From the NCBI GenBank assembly GCA_031310005.1, contig CM062379.1, positions 7,626,001 through 7,690,000 on the forward strand: a stretch of DNA of 64,000 nt. The letters run 5' to 3'. Numbering within the stretch: position 1 is the first letter of the stretch; each line of letters opens with the position of its first letter. The stretch comes from Dactylellina haptotyla. Lineage: Eukaryota > Ascomycota > Orbiliomycetes > Orbiliales > Orbiliaceae. The notes under the pieces are model-generated. The model saw only the letters and a list, made by a program, of their open reading frames with translations. It ran no database searches and was not told where the DNA came from. The position numbers and the translations under genes were made by a program. Positions 46,304-58,618 of the stretch are shown here, one piece after another.

Positions 46304-46582
46304 TTAAACGACCCATATCTGTGCAAGTCGGCCATAGGAAACGTGCATGTTTCTGCGACGTTCTTCTGACACTACGAATTGGTCGTAAAGGGTGGTTGAG
46401 TGCATAGTTAACTTTTTATGGTCTTTGTCTAACTCCTGTATCTGCTTTTCGTCTGCGTCAGACCAGGAGGTTGACTGCTCTTTGTTTTGCATTAACGTTT
46501 CAATCGAGTCCGACAACTGGTAGCGTTGGGCCGTTATGTTTTCGTGTATATCCCGATTTAGTGCTTTGTGACAGCGAGGCAT
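46304..46582 (-). CDS. Small orphan protein, MPRC...QIW family (copy 2)
   Basis: This ATG frame of 92 residues begins MPRCHKALNRDI and ends AQIWVV. It is highly charged and probably helical (SWSDADEKQIQELDKDHKKL). It shares the MPRC(N/H)K start, central Asp/Lys segment and QIW(L/V)(I/V) end with the protein at 9431-9685, and even the codons for QIW are the same (CAG ATA TGG). Neither copy has a signal peptide or membrane helix. The function is unknown. The two copies are more than 36 kb apart and both on the minus strand. Confidence 0.55.
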   Translation of the reverse strand: MPRCHKALNRDIHENITAQRYQLSDSIETLMQNKEQSTSWSDADEKQIQELDKDHKKLTMHSTTLYDQFVVSEERRRNMHVSYGRLAQIWVV

Positions 46583-47393
46583 GGAAATGCTCGATCTTAA
46601 TCGATATACTTGAAATTTTGAGGGGGGCTGTTTTTATAAAAGAAGTCTAGAGACTTGGCTCAGGGCGAACTTGGAAATTTTCTTAAGATCTTGAGGGTCT
46701 ATGGATTCCTATATTCTTTGGCAGTTGCACCCTATATATATACAAACTCAAATAGCACAAAGCTTGGTTCATATAATTCATTATATATAGCTAGGTTAAA
46801 ATTTTATATATTAATTGCCAGAACTAGGACTATGCTCAATCTCTTCACCGTCTATTCAGCCCTGTTGCCACTCAGCTGACCCGAGGAACGGTTCTGATAG
46901 GTGATCAGACCGTCTTATCCCCTTCAACGGTCGGAGACATCAAATCCAACACGTTGTGTGACCTGCTGCAGCAGGGATTAACTCCTCACAATCACACTCT
47001 CCTTTACTTAAAATAGCCGAATATAGCGACACGACCAAACTGGGATGTTGCCCCAGATCAAAGCAATGGCCTTGCATATTAACTATAGCCATCCTGGGAC
47101 ACCATGTGCGAGAGAGGTTATATATTACTAAAACAGGAAATTTTGCATGGGTTTCAGATCCGAATGAATCCATGAAGCTTGAAATGCTTCAGTGATATCC
47201 ACTTTTGGATACACAAACCATTTATGGGATAAAATTCTCTACGTAGCTAGACTTGGAAAGCTTATCAATAAACCGCGCTTAAAGACTATAACATATACCT
47301 CGCGGAAGTACTTTGTACCTCTATATGCCTGACGCGGATTTGAGAATCATCGACTCTTAGTCTTCCCTTGCTGGTCCCCTTTGAAGCAACAAA
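46583..47393. other. Intergenic, no gene seen
   Basis: AT-rich spacer with TA-rich stretches around 46735-46815. No gene is supported. Confidence 0.45.
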
Positions 47394-50300
47394 CTAGGAA
47401 GCATTCTTTTTGGCCCTTTTAGGTGTCTTTCTGTAGCTTCTAAACTCTTTTTCTTTATCTTGAGTCACTGGAGTTGCAAAGGATACATTTTTTGTTGGCC
47501 TTGAGGTGCCTATGCTTTTTCCTCGGCCTTTGACTTCGCTTCCACCATCTGTGGATTTCTCCAAGCCTTTTACTCTTTTGCGGACTTTTTGCTCGGATTC
47601 CGAAGTCTCTTCGGCGTCCGATTGCTTCCTCTTTTGGGGTGATGTCGGTTGAGGAGATTTCCCTTTACCCGATGATATATCTTCATCGCCCTCGTCCTCG
47701 TCCACCTCATTTTTATTCTCCTGATATATAGGTTAGATGCTGAACAATAGCAAGATTTTCGGCACCATAGTCGCTCACCTCATTATCAGTTTTTCGCTTC
47801 TTAGTCCAAAATTCGTCCAGGAGCTCGCCTTTCTCAAATCTATAAAAGTTATGCACAATTTTCTCCTGTCCAGGCTCGTCAATGGATTCTAGGACCTCTG
47901 TAAACACCCTCTCCCCAGGGGTTTTCCCGCGGGCCGCTCTTCTGAAGGTTCGTGTTTCAACTTTAATCTTCTTTCCATCTTTCGAGTTATGCGAGGATAT
48001 TTTTGAGTCTATCAATTTGGTGAAAGCAGTGACTTTGGTAGCTTTCGAGGGAATAAATGGATTTGACTTGAGTTTTGACTTGTGTGTTGAAACTAGGTTT
48101 TCCTCTGGAAATATAGGCCTTAGTGGTGTTAGTATGGTTACACTTGCGGAGGAGCGTTTTCGCTTTTGAGGTCGACTATCGGGGGACGGTGATGAAGCTG
48201 GTGTTCTATCGTGACAACTGCTTGTAGGCGAAGAGGACAGTGCGAGCTCTGGGGTTCTGTATTGCCGGGTCTTTAAAATGCTTTTGGGAGTTTTGTTTAG
48301 TTTGCTACCGCTGAGGTGCGATTTTTCTTCACGATCTCCAGTATTATCATCTTCCTCCCCACAGTCTTTGCTTGGGCTCTCATCCAGTTTCTCTTCGTCG
48401 CCTACTTCTTCATCTTCTCTAGTGTTTCCCGCTTCTTCATCGCCCTTGTCATCTACTAAATCTCCATCTTCCTCGTCACCTTCGTTACCTACTAAATCTT
48501 CATCTGCGTCGCTTTCGTCACCCTTGTCCTCTTCAACTTCGTTCTTTTCAACTTTGTCCTCCTCCTCTTCTTCTTCTTCATCGTTTTCTTCCTTATCTAC
48601 GTTAGAATTGTTCATCTCATCATTAGTCGGCGCAACATTCTCATCACTAGAGGTTCCTTCTCTGTCATTCTCTAGCGCCTCCTCTTCAATCTCCTCCTGA
48701 CTCTCCTCATCCTCATTCTCATTCTCATTCTCACTCTCCCCCTCACCCTCCTCCTGACTCTTCCCCTCACTCTGCCTCTTATCATCATCACTCTCATCTT
48801 CGAATTTTTCAATCATTTCTTTGATCTGAGCGGAGAAACTACGATTTTCAAGTGTTTCGCTTGGTGGGCTGTCTTCTTCGGAATCCGAGTCATCGACTTT
48901 CTTTACAAGTCCTGGTTTGCGAGAAATCAGAGCATGTACGCCTGCCTTATCCCCCTTGCCGGTGCGATCGTCGTCACCACGGGCGTCTTTGTCCTTGTCA
49001 GGATCATTGTCAGGAACATCGTCTCCCAACCACTTCGGCCAGCACTTTCCGTAGTGTACCATTTTCCTGCTTTGGCCCTATCATAGAGATATAAAAGTGA
49101 GAAAAAGATATCATCAAATTTTCCGCTCCGGTAACGGGTTAGGTAACTTACTAAACTACCAGTCTGTTTCTGGCAATGTTTGCATTTCTTCTTGCCTTTG
49201 CCTTTCCCTGTTTTTGGTTTTTCAGTGTATTCAAGATGTGGCTGGGCAGCTTTGCCGACTGTCTCTACATTCGAATCAGTGGGAAGGCCTAGATCGGGCT
49301 TGGATTTCTTGGGTTTATCGTTTCCAGTATCATCCTCAGGTTTGCTAGTTGCTTTGTCTCCCTTATCTGCAGACTCTTCTGATGACTTTTTGTCTACCTT
49401 GTCCGAAGAGTCTTTTGTTGATTGTTCCTTGTCTCCCTTATCTGGTGTCTTCTTCTTTGGAGGATCCGTAGTGCCAACTATCATTCTGCCGGTATCACCA
49501 TACCAATTCAGTTGTTCTAGAGTATCCTCGGTATAAAATGTCGTAGGATGTGTTGGGCCAGTAGTATCCATTGTTAACTTTGAGATATCAGAAGAGCCGT
49601 CTGTAGCGTTCCTCCAACCATCGTACGCTCCTACATCCGCCTTGAATCTACTCTGGAACCAGGCTTGATTTGCGTTGGGAAGTACTCTCGGCGGCCCCGC
49701 ATAGTCTTCAGTTGACGCAGCCGGGTTCGCCTTTCCGAGTTGGCCACGAACTACGGTGACATTCTCGAGGGAATCATCAGGAATTCTTTGTACGTGGCCA
49801 TCATCGGTGGAGAAATCGGTCCGCGAGACTGTGATATAAGAGTTGCTTTCCCAGAATGGTCGCGCGACAGTTCCAGATCTTACTGCTCCTGAGAGCTGGT
49901 CTATAAGGGACCTTGAAGCTGCGGATGGGGGTTTGATGTCTCGGACACCATATGCGTAATGACTTTTGGATTTTGCAGCTATATTTGACTTCTTGAGCAG
50001 TTCTCGCACTTGGTCGAAGTGCGTGGCATTTGCTATGCGATCTTTGTCGTCGAGGATGCGTGGTTTCCCAGCTTGGTATTTTGTGCTTGCTGCTCTCGGT
50101 CTCTTTTCCGGAGTTGTATCATCTTCCGAACAAGAAGCATCTGAAAAATTGAAGTTGTCATCCGACACGGGACTTGGGGATCTGGGTTTCCGAGTTCGCT
50201 CTTGCGGTGGTGGTGTTGGGGAATATTCCAGTTCTTCGGCTGAATCGCTATCGTCATCGGAACTCTCCGTGGCAGGGAATTCGAGTTCTGGAAGCGGCGG

Positions 50301-51961
50301 AGTGGACCGTTTGTCCTGGGGCTCTTTGCCATCGAAAGCGTGGGGGTCTGTACGAAGGAGCTTGAAATCTTCGTCGTCGGATAGACCTGTAGCAAATTCA
50401 TCCGGCTTCGTAAGATCTGTAACTCGCTCATTTGGTGTTGGGAGGAAGAAATGGCATTCTCGCCGATGAAGGGTGGCCTATTGAATGTGAATCCAGTGAA
50501 AACGGTTTAAAGGATTCAAAAAATGTTCTGAGATGTTTATTACCTGAGTCCCACGGGGTACACCGCAGAAAGGACAGCTTTGAGAACCACCGTATTCCTG
50601 TATTTTGAAGATGCCTAGTTAATCCTACCCCAAGATGCAGAGGGATTAGGGGTTTTACGCACATAAAGAGATTCAGCGAACCCATGCGAGTCAACAACCA
50701 GACGGTAGTGGGGACAAAGACGGTATCTCCCAGCTGTTTCGGTATAATACTATGCTAGTCTATTAGAAATGAAGAGAAATGACGTACATTGTCTCTAGGG
50801 AACTATATTCACCTGCTTGGCTTGGTCTTCTGGGATGGCCCCAATACATTCATGACAGGTACTAATAGCGGGACACTCTGGAAACATTCCTGTGGATGCG
50901 TTAAGCCTGTAGATCCATAAGCCGTGGCGACCTTGGTGGTATCTAGCATCGGGATTTCGATTTGCGTAGGCCATGGCCCTGTTCTGGAGAGATCTCAATT
51001 TATCATCCGTCTCAGAGGGATGTGTATTTAACCTACGTTCATCTGGTCAAATTGCTTGATAATCTCACCAACTGCGTCTTCTCTTTTGTTTTCCACGGCT
51101 ATACCCCGTTGACGTAGTTCCGCTTCCCCGGTAGAATCTAAAGGTTCCCGGTTGTGAGCGATGGGAAATACACGAACACGTGCAACAGTGCATAAAGTTA
51201 ACTCACAATGATCTATGGTTGCTTGATCCATGTTGGTTTCCTTGGATTGTGCCGCGAGCTTGCTAATCTCTTCTTGATGTTGCTCTGGTGACTTAGTCGA
51301 AGACGTGGAAGTTGCCTCTCCCGGCCCCTTTGCGGCCTCTTTTGTCCTCCTCATATATTAGCAATCGTTCACAAGATTTTGCACGTATCCCTCGTGAGAT
51401 AGATGGATAGTTAGTGAACGTCTCTTACCTGCTTTAGGATCAGCCCCCTTTGGACCGGTATCCACCAGATCATTGGAGGATATGCCGGAGGATGCATCGT
51501 CCGTGACACTAAGAGATCTCGCGCGGAAAGGGTTCAAAAACTGGACGTCGTTGGACGAGAGAGTCAACGAGCATTCTAGCGAGAGCATTTCGAGGGAAAA
51601 TACCTTAAACCTATTTAAAATTCTGACACTTGGAAGCTCCGAAATAGGAATTCTTTGAGGCGGTGAAACCGAAGCAGCATCCTCGCTATCTTCATCACTT
51701 TCATATCGCATTTGGGCGTCCGCTAATTGTGCCGGCTTGGTAGCGGTAGTGTCAATAGGTTGCCTCACAAGTGACTTAAAGCTATATTTTGGAGCGGAGC
51801 TATTTGGAAAAGAGAAAGACTTTCTACAAGAAGATGCGGAATTCACCGATCCGACAGTGAATGGAAACGAATCAGAGGGAACGTTTGGGACTGAACAGGA
51901 CGACCGGTCCTGCTTTCTGTGGCAGATCAACGAAGTTAGTAGATTCAACTTGAAGTGACAT
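47394..51961 (-). CDS. Large acidic Cys/His protein of unknown function, ten exons
   Basis: Exons: 51961-51950, 51909-51429, 51338-51207, 51137-51037, 50983-50813, 50749-50663, 50597-50544, 50477-49152, 49077-47779 and 47720-47394; about 1329 residues. The first exon is the least certain: it needs a 40-nt intron, and an alternative is to start at the ATG at 51711. From exon 5 the chain runs ECPAISTCHECIG, RLCPHYRLVVDSHG, SCPFCGVP and RRECHFF, a cluster of Cys/His pairs that could bind zinc. A second pair, CKHCQKQ with GKCWPKW, follows. Then comes an extremely acidic stretch of Glu/Asp repeats (minus strand of 48400-48800) and a basic Ser/Lys-rich end (RKRVKG, KRAKKNAS). It looks nuclear. The family is not recognised. 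Confidence 0.68.
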
Positions 51962-54900
51962 GGTATCGCGCCCGTTAACAGAAAACCCACATTTTTATAT
52001 CCGGCGCCCTCTGGTGTATTTTTTGGAGGCGATTTCTAGCCATATGGTTTCGCCTGATGTGACTAGGGGTATTTCGGTGAAGCAGTATAGGTGATGCTGA
52101 GTTTTGAATGGAAGCGGTTCATGTACAATGTCATATAATTAAAACAAATAATTAAAATTAAACCAAGAAGGCGGGTAAACCATGAAAATACTGGTTAAAC
52201 AAGTCGGAAAGCAATGTCGACTGATGGAATTAGAAGATATCTACTTGCGTGCGAATAGCTAGTCTCAGGGGAGCTCTAGTGATCGGGAAAATGAGCGTAG
52301 CGTGATGGATTCTCAGAATGTCCTGAACGGGGAAAGGGAAGAAAACAAGAACACCCTAAAGATTTCTTGTCCATTGTTTGAAACCGGACATGTACATATC
52401 ACAAGATCACGTATGTTGGATTTCGGCATTGGAGGGTAAGCTGTTTGTTGTTGGGCGTGACATTTTGGTGAACAAAGAAACCCGCGTTTGATGTGCGATG
52501 CACGTGTGATGCATGATGAAGAAAGGGATTTGAAACGGTCGAAGGGAGCCCGGAGGAGAATAAGGTTGTGGAATAGAGACTATCATTGGGCTTTGAAAAT
52601 GACATTACGGTGAGCTTTGGTACACTATGATGGAATGACAAGTGTATTTGTATTTTGTGAAATCTGCACGCTGCAAATTACAAAGAAGCCATGCACGATG
52701 GAGTGTATTTATTCGAATGGTTTATCCAATGGAGGTGGATATAGGAATAAGACTATGGATATCGAACGGCGATGGTACAATTGCATATATATATTTGGCC
52801 CTGCAAGGCTGCTGTTTGTGTATATTTTAATTTTTTTATAACGGTGAGGTCACTGGGTGATGAATGATGAGCGGCGGAAGATACCGAATGGAACTTGGGT
52901 GCGGTTGGGGTTCTTTTCTGGCCCGGTCTAGCGAAACGCCACTTGCAGCGCGTCGGCGGATGAAAAGATAAGGGAACAGAAAAGCTTCAACGATCCAATC
53001 TAATTGAAACAACCGAACGAGCAACCTCGCTGGTTTTGTTTTTTATCCTCTCATCCGCAAGTTGCTGCCTTGTCACGTAACCCCAAGATTGACCGAAACT
53101 CTCAAGAGGGAGAAAATTTTGTTTCTTTTTCAGTGGAAAGGCGCAGTTCTGGAAATTGCATGGGGCCGGGTCGGATTTGGTTACTCAGGCAGGGCAAAGG
53201 TGGGTCTGCAATTTGTTCGCCTGCAAAACTCGGGGTGCGGACTCTTTTCTGGATTTCCTCCTCCCCGGCAGCAATTGTGGGGGACCTGCATGCGTGAGAA
53301 TTAGGGCACAGGCACATGAAATGGTGTCAAAGGGTTGGAAGAGAGAGAGCTGGTTGGCGGGTGTGTTCAAAGACATGTTTGTTTTCCCGATTGCATGTTG
53401 AAATGTTGCATCGGGGTCAGATGGGAATCGCATGGTGCCAGATGGTGGAACCAAATTGTGCGACTAATCCAACTGGGGCGAAATGCCTACATGCACAGAC
53501 TGGAACAGGCTGGCACACGGAGGCATTATGGTAGTTTGGTTGCCCAGAAAGGCCCGATGAGGAGAAGAGGTAAGGTAAGGCTTCGAGGTTTGTGCATTGA
53601 AATGTCCATGTCCGTTTTGTTTTTTTCAGCCGGCTGGAGCTAGGCTGGATGCGCGAGATTGTGCAGCCGGATCAATCAGGACCCCCTTGATATATACGAT
53701 GGAGGTGATGATCAAACCCTTCTTCCCTCTGTGATTCTCAATCTCATATCGGGCTGTCCTCGCATCAAGCGAGCGCGAGGCGTGCTTTAAAGTTCGGCTC
53801 GTGTATCAACAATGAGCAAAGGAATGATATGCATGAATTTCAAAAGGGGGGGCGAGTGATAACAATGTGAAAGCACGGTAGCGACGATTAGTTATAATTT
53901 TTGATATCCGGACGATAGAGATATAAGGGTGTTCCAAGTAGATACCCGAGGGCAGCGGTGAAGGCGTGGAAAATTGTCCGGTCTGTCTGGAAGGCATCTC
54001 CACTCGCGGGACCCGGCCACTCGATCGAGCCCTTCTAGAATCCCCAGGCCACGCCGGATAACGAGGAGAGTTGGCAGTTGCACCGATTTAAAACTGAGCG
54101 AACGTGGTGTCTGTTGCATCCGGGTCTGGCAATTAATCGTAATTATAATTATAATCATACTGCGGTGGTTGTTGTAGCGGTGGCTGCCCAACCTTTCACT
54201 TTATTTCCGTTCGACCACCAAACCTCCTCCTCCTCTCACCTCTTCCCACCGCACCGGCCATCGTCGCCCTCCGTCTCCAACTTCACCACCCTTCCCGCCG
54301 CCGTCTCCCATCACCGTCTCCCATCACCGCCATTGCCATTCCCTCGACGGCTTCTCCCCGGGTTTCTGCCACCGCATTGTCGAGTCTTCTCAACAAGACG
54401 TACGCTCACTCGCTCCCGCACAACCAAACCGAACCCTCTCTTTTTTTTTTTTTTTTTTTTTTCTCGACTTGCCAATTGTTCCCTGCCTCGGCTGAGAGAT
54501 CCCTCCCAGCGCGCACGCGTTCTCCTTCCCACTCGGAACCCGTCATATTCTCACCATCATCGTCATCATCATCATCACCATCTCTGGCATCGTTCTGATA
54601 TTCACAGCGGAGGACGACGAGACTTATTATGGAACAGGCCCGTCGTCATCATCACCGTCTCCAGCCCCAGATCCTGCTGTCGACCGCCCTCTTCCCCTCT
54701 TCGCTCTAGTCCCTCTCTCCCCTCCTCGGTCCCTCCAATCAACCAACTTAGATGGCGGTGGGCGGTATCGCAATATAATTACAGTAATCGATAGATAGAT
54801 AGATAGATATATCTTTAATCGGAACGACAAGCAGATCGATTACCCCCCCCCCCCCCCTCGTCTCAACCTCTTCGACCTATCGTGGATCCGTCCATCTGTC

Positions 54901-55323
54901 CGTCCGTCTACGTCCACCCTACCGACCTCTCTGCCCCCCAAAACTGGGATTCCTTGGTGCCTGGCCTGACCTTCCCGATTGCCCTTCCGCCGCCACATTT
55001 CGCACGTCCCGACTTCCGGAGACGCTTCTTCTCCGTCTACGATCCCCAACCGTCTTGGCCAATCTGCGAAGATTCTGCTTCCCCGGAAACCCGGTTCGAA
55101 GGCGGTGGGGGCGACGGATAGGGACATCGATCACGTTGATTCAGCCTTCGCTTCGACCGCTCCATCAACGCCGTCCTTTTCATCTCCTCCTCCTCTTCCA
55201 CCTCTTCTATCCACTCGCACCATCGAAGCCGCAACCACGACCGCCGCCGCCGCCCAGTGGATCTCGAATCCTCCTCCTCTGTCGCCTCTCCCTGGCGTTC
55301 CTATCGCCCAGGACGGCCCCAAG
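51962..55323. other. Long divergent intergenic region with homopolymers
   Basis: 3.3 kb between the acidic protein gene (minus) and CET1 (plus). No convincing gene. The CET1 side is strongly C/T-rich from about 54190 and holds T22 (54441-54462), GATA repeats (54790-54809) and C15 (54843-54857). The CET1 frame is open from 54979 but has no ATG until 55324. Confidence 0.5.
54441..54857. repeat. Homopolymer/microsatellite cluster upstream of CET1
   Basis: A run of 22 T at 54441-54462, about five GATA units at 54790-54809 and a run of 15 C at 54843-54857 lie within 420 nt. All are upstream of the chosen start codon. Run lengths in an assembly are error-prone. Confidence 0.8.
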
Positions 55324-58300
55324 ATGGACCTTCGCAGCATCATGAACCAGCCGGCCAGCGGTGCCGCCAGGAACCAACCGCCTACCCCTCATCCTCCGCC
55401 GCCCATCTCGACATCATCGTCATCACAGTCCCCGCGCTCCTATCACCCCCAACAATCGCCAATTCAGCCCCCCAATCCCCCTCTTCCCCCGCAGCAATCG
55501 CCGCACCCTTACCAACATTACCCGGGCCAGCAACATCCTCAACACCCGCAGCACCCTCAGCACCCTCAGCACCATCAACATCCTCAGCACTCTCAGCATC
55601 CTCAGCATCCTCAGCATCAACATCCTCAGCACCCACAACATCCACAACATCCGCAACATCCGCAACACTCGCAGCACCATCATGCTCACCCTCAGCCGCC
55701 GCCGCCGCCGCCGCCGCAACAGCAGCAGCACCACTTCCAACAGTCTCCTGGCGGCCGACCCGCCCCTCCTCCGATTCAGCCTCCCAAGAGTCCTTTCCAA
55801 CCCCATTCGAATACCCCGAATCAACCGAGTCCTGCCTACCATCATAGGAAAAGCTCCGGTTCATCTTCTCAGGCTGGCTACCCGTTCCCCTCCCCTTCGC
55901 CTCGAAATAATTCCCAGGGTCAGCAAAACCCCTACGGACCCCATGTGCAAAGCCCGAGCCCTTATAACACGCCGCATCCTCTTAGCGCCCAATCGGGAGG
56001 AAGTCCGTTCACTGGTCCCCCCGGGCATCACCCAGGAAGCGGGCAACAGTTGACACCGACTAGCGCTACCTCTTACGGGAGCCCTTATACCAATGCCTTT
56101 CCTACAATGTCTCCGATGGGCACGCCTGGACCTGGCTATCCGCCTCCACACCATCAGCATCAACCGCCCCCGCAGCCACAGCAACAGCAGCAGCAACAAC
56201 CCAGAGCGAAACCTCCTCCGCCGTCGCTCTCGCATACTCCGACCACCCCTGTTCAGGCACCGTCAATCGCCGTGTCCCCGGTACAAGGTGGTAATAATTT
56301 TGGGGCGAGCCCAGGAGGGGAAGCAAGGGTCGGGGGAGTTAGAGAAAGAATGTTTGCCGAACGACGTAGGGAGAAGGAACTTGAGGAGATGCAGGCTGAG
56401 CAGCGGGAACGCGATAGAATGGAGAGAGAACGCGAGCGAGATCTTAGCGTCAGCCCCAAGACTCGTGTCCCAATGTACCTTGATGATCGAAAAGATAGTT
56501 CCGGTGGACAAAAGGAAGACTGGGCCGTAGGACGAACAAATGAGAACTATTCGTTAAGCCAGAGCCCTGTCAGTCAGAGAATGAACTCGGGCACGCCTGT
56601 TCCTCCGACTTTTCCCTCACAACCAGCACAGCAACGGAGTCAACCACCCACTCCGACGCACGGTCCGCAGTCCATGGGGATGCCATCCCCGAGGCACCCG
56701 CCTCCATCACCGCAACGGTACCCCTCGAGCAATTACGGGGAGAAAATGGAGATCGACAGCCGTTCGAATTCAGAGCCGAGACCTTCCAACGGCGATCAAA
56801 CCACACCGCAATGGCCACAGGAGGGACAGGTGAAGACTGAAAAGAAGGTCAACGGCTTCGACGCAGATATGCCTCCTCATCTTTCTCCGGAGGACCAAAC
56901 GTTGACGTCCAGTCGCCTAAACATGGGGCCACCTTCCAATATGGACGAAAGCTCGCCACATGCCGGGAGCAAACCATCAATCAAAGAGGAACCCGGTACC
57001 CAAATAGCAGCCCTGCCTCCGACGTCCCAACAACTCCAACAGCAACAACCTTCTCCGCCCGTGAAGAGGAGTTCCTTCACCGCTCCTCCAAGGCCGCAAC
57101 TAGGTCAGATTCAGGTCCCCCTGAATTCCCAGCCACCTCTACCCGGATCTTCCGCTTCGCCTATTGGCCCCCCGAGAAAAAGACCACGTCATGACGAACC
57201 GCCTATCTTCGCGCGTAAAGCTTCGAGAAGTTCATCCAGCAGCCCTGTAATCCAAAACCGACGACAGCCTCCTCCCGGCCCATCGGCAATGTCTCAGCAA
57301 CAACCTCTAACACCATCAACAGTTTCACAACCGACACCGAACCCCCAAACACCCTCGATACCTACCCCAAATCAACCCCAGCTACAACCACAATCCCAAC
57401 CTCAGGCTCAACCACAACCTCAGGCCCAGCATCAACAACCGCCGTCCTCTCAGCCGCCACAGCAGTCCCAGTCCCAACCTCAGCAACAGCCCCAGATGAA
57501 CAACCCGCCGCAAGCTCTTCCAAAGACGGCTTCAAGTACGGCGCCTCTCCCCAGTCATGTTCTCGGTCCCTGGGAACCCTCTATCACAAATATACAGCCT
57601 TACGAAGAACTCACCAAGCATATTTGTGACTTCCTGTTCATCCATGTTGTCGACAACAATGAGTTCAATTTGGATGATCCGGACAAACCCCAGCTGGAAA
57701 TTGAGGCCAAGATTGGTATCCTTCTTGATAGGAACACCGGTAACCGTCTCTACTTACCAGTGAAGACCGAGACGGTTCTGGATTCCGATGACCCGAACTT
57801 GAAAGTGATTTTCAAGAGCAGCATGACGGAGGTAACTAATCGCCCTTTGATAAACTATACTTTCCCAGTTGATTCGTACTAACTTGTTATTGTAGATTCA
57901 ACATAAGCGTATGAATGAATTTCTCAATCGGACGTTTACGGATTCTCAACGGCAGGCCCAGCAGGCCCAACAAGCTCAACAAGCTCAACAAGCTCAACAG
58001 GGTCAACAGGGTCAATCACAGCAAGAATACCCAGCGATAACCGCATCCCGCATCCCGCTTACTTACAAGCATCTACGGGAACGAGATTCCTTCTACGAAA
58101 TACCCGAGGATGTCAAAGATATCCTCCCGCATTCGATTAAGCGGACACCGAATTGGAGCAACCGTCTAAAACTCCGCGTTACAACTGATCAGAAGACAGG
58201 AAGAGTTCTCAACAAGATCATCAAGGCCCGAATTGCGGATTTAAACGTCTTTTCACCCCGTACCGCGTTTGATTGGCGGATTAGTGTCAACATGGAAATG

Positions 58301-58618
58301 CCCTGGAGGGGAGAGATGGACCGATTGGTGCCTCAAGGCGGCGGCGAGAGAAACAAAGATCGTCTGAGCTACCAGCATCTTTGCTTTAGTGTCGATTTAA
58401 CACAAGTAACGGCGGCAGCTGGCGATTCGAGGGGAGGGCCGCCCCAAATGGGTCCTAAGAAAGAGCACGAACTCGAGATTGAAGTAGACGCGAAACGAGT
58501 AAGAGATCAGGGCAGACTGATCATGGACAGGAAACCAAACGGGTTTCAAGATCTAGTCAGAGGCTTCGTAGATAACGTCAGAGTCCTGACTAGAGAGCTT
58601 GGTGAACCTGGATATTAA
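55324..58618 (+). CDS. CET1: mRNA 5'-triphosphatase (capping enzyme beta subunit)
   Basis: Exons 55324-57831 and 57896-58618 encode 1076 residues. The C-terminal 300 residues are the metal-dependent triphosphate tunnel fold of fungal Cet1. The first metal-binding strand is LEIEAKIGIL (Glu792, Glu794). FDWRISVNMEMPW, RLSYQHLCFSVDLTQV and the second acidic strand HELEIEVD (Glu1028, Glu1030, Glu1032) follow. The enzyme removes the gamma-phosphate of nascent mRNA before the guanylyltransferase acts, in the nucleus. About 770 residues of Pro/Gln/His/Ser-rich sequence precede it, with an HPQ repeat run at the start and QAQ repeats at the opening of exon 2. The start MDLRSIMNQ is the first ATG in the frame and gives the expected N-terminus. 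Confidence 0.93.
55531..55682 (+). repeat. His-Pro-Gln codon repeat in CET1
   Basis: About 150 nt of near-tandem CA(T/C)-CC(T/A/G)-CA(G/A) codons encode a long (His-Pro-Gln)n array with occasional HHQ and HSQ variants. Synonymous variation between units shows it is maintained as protein sequence and is not a recent slippage product. Confidence 0.85.

Noticed and set aside
48278-48700. 140-residue Ser-rich frame on the plus strand
   Set aside because: It is the antisense of the Glu/Asp codons of the large acidic gene; GAA/GAG runs read as TTC/CTC on the other strand.
55382-55864. Long Ala/Val/Glu-rich and Arg/Leu-rich frames opposite CET1
   Set aside because: They are shadows of the HPQ codon repeats, with no start context or domain.
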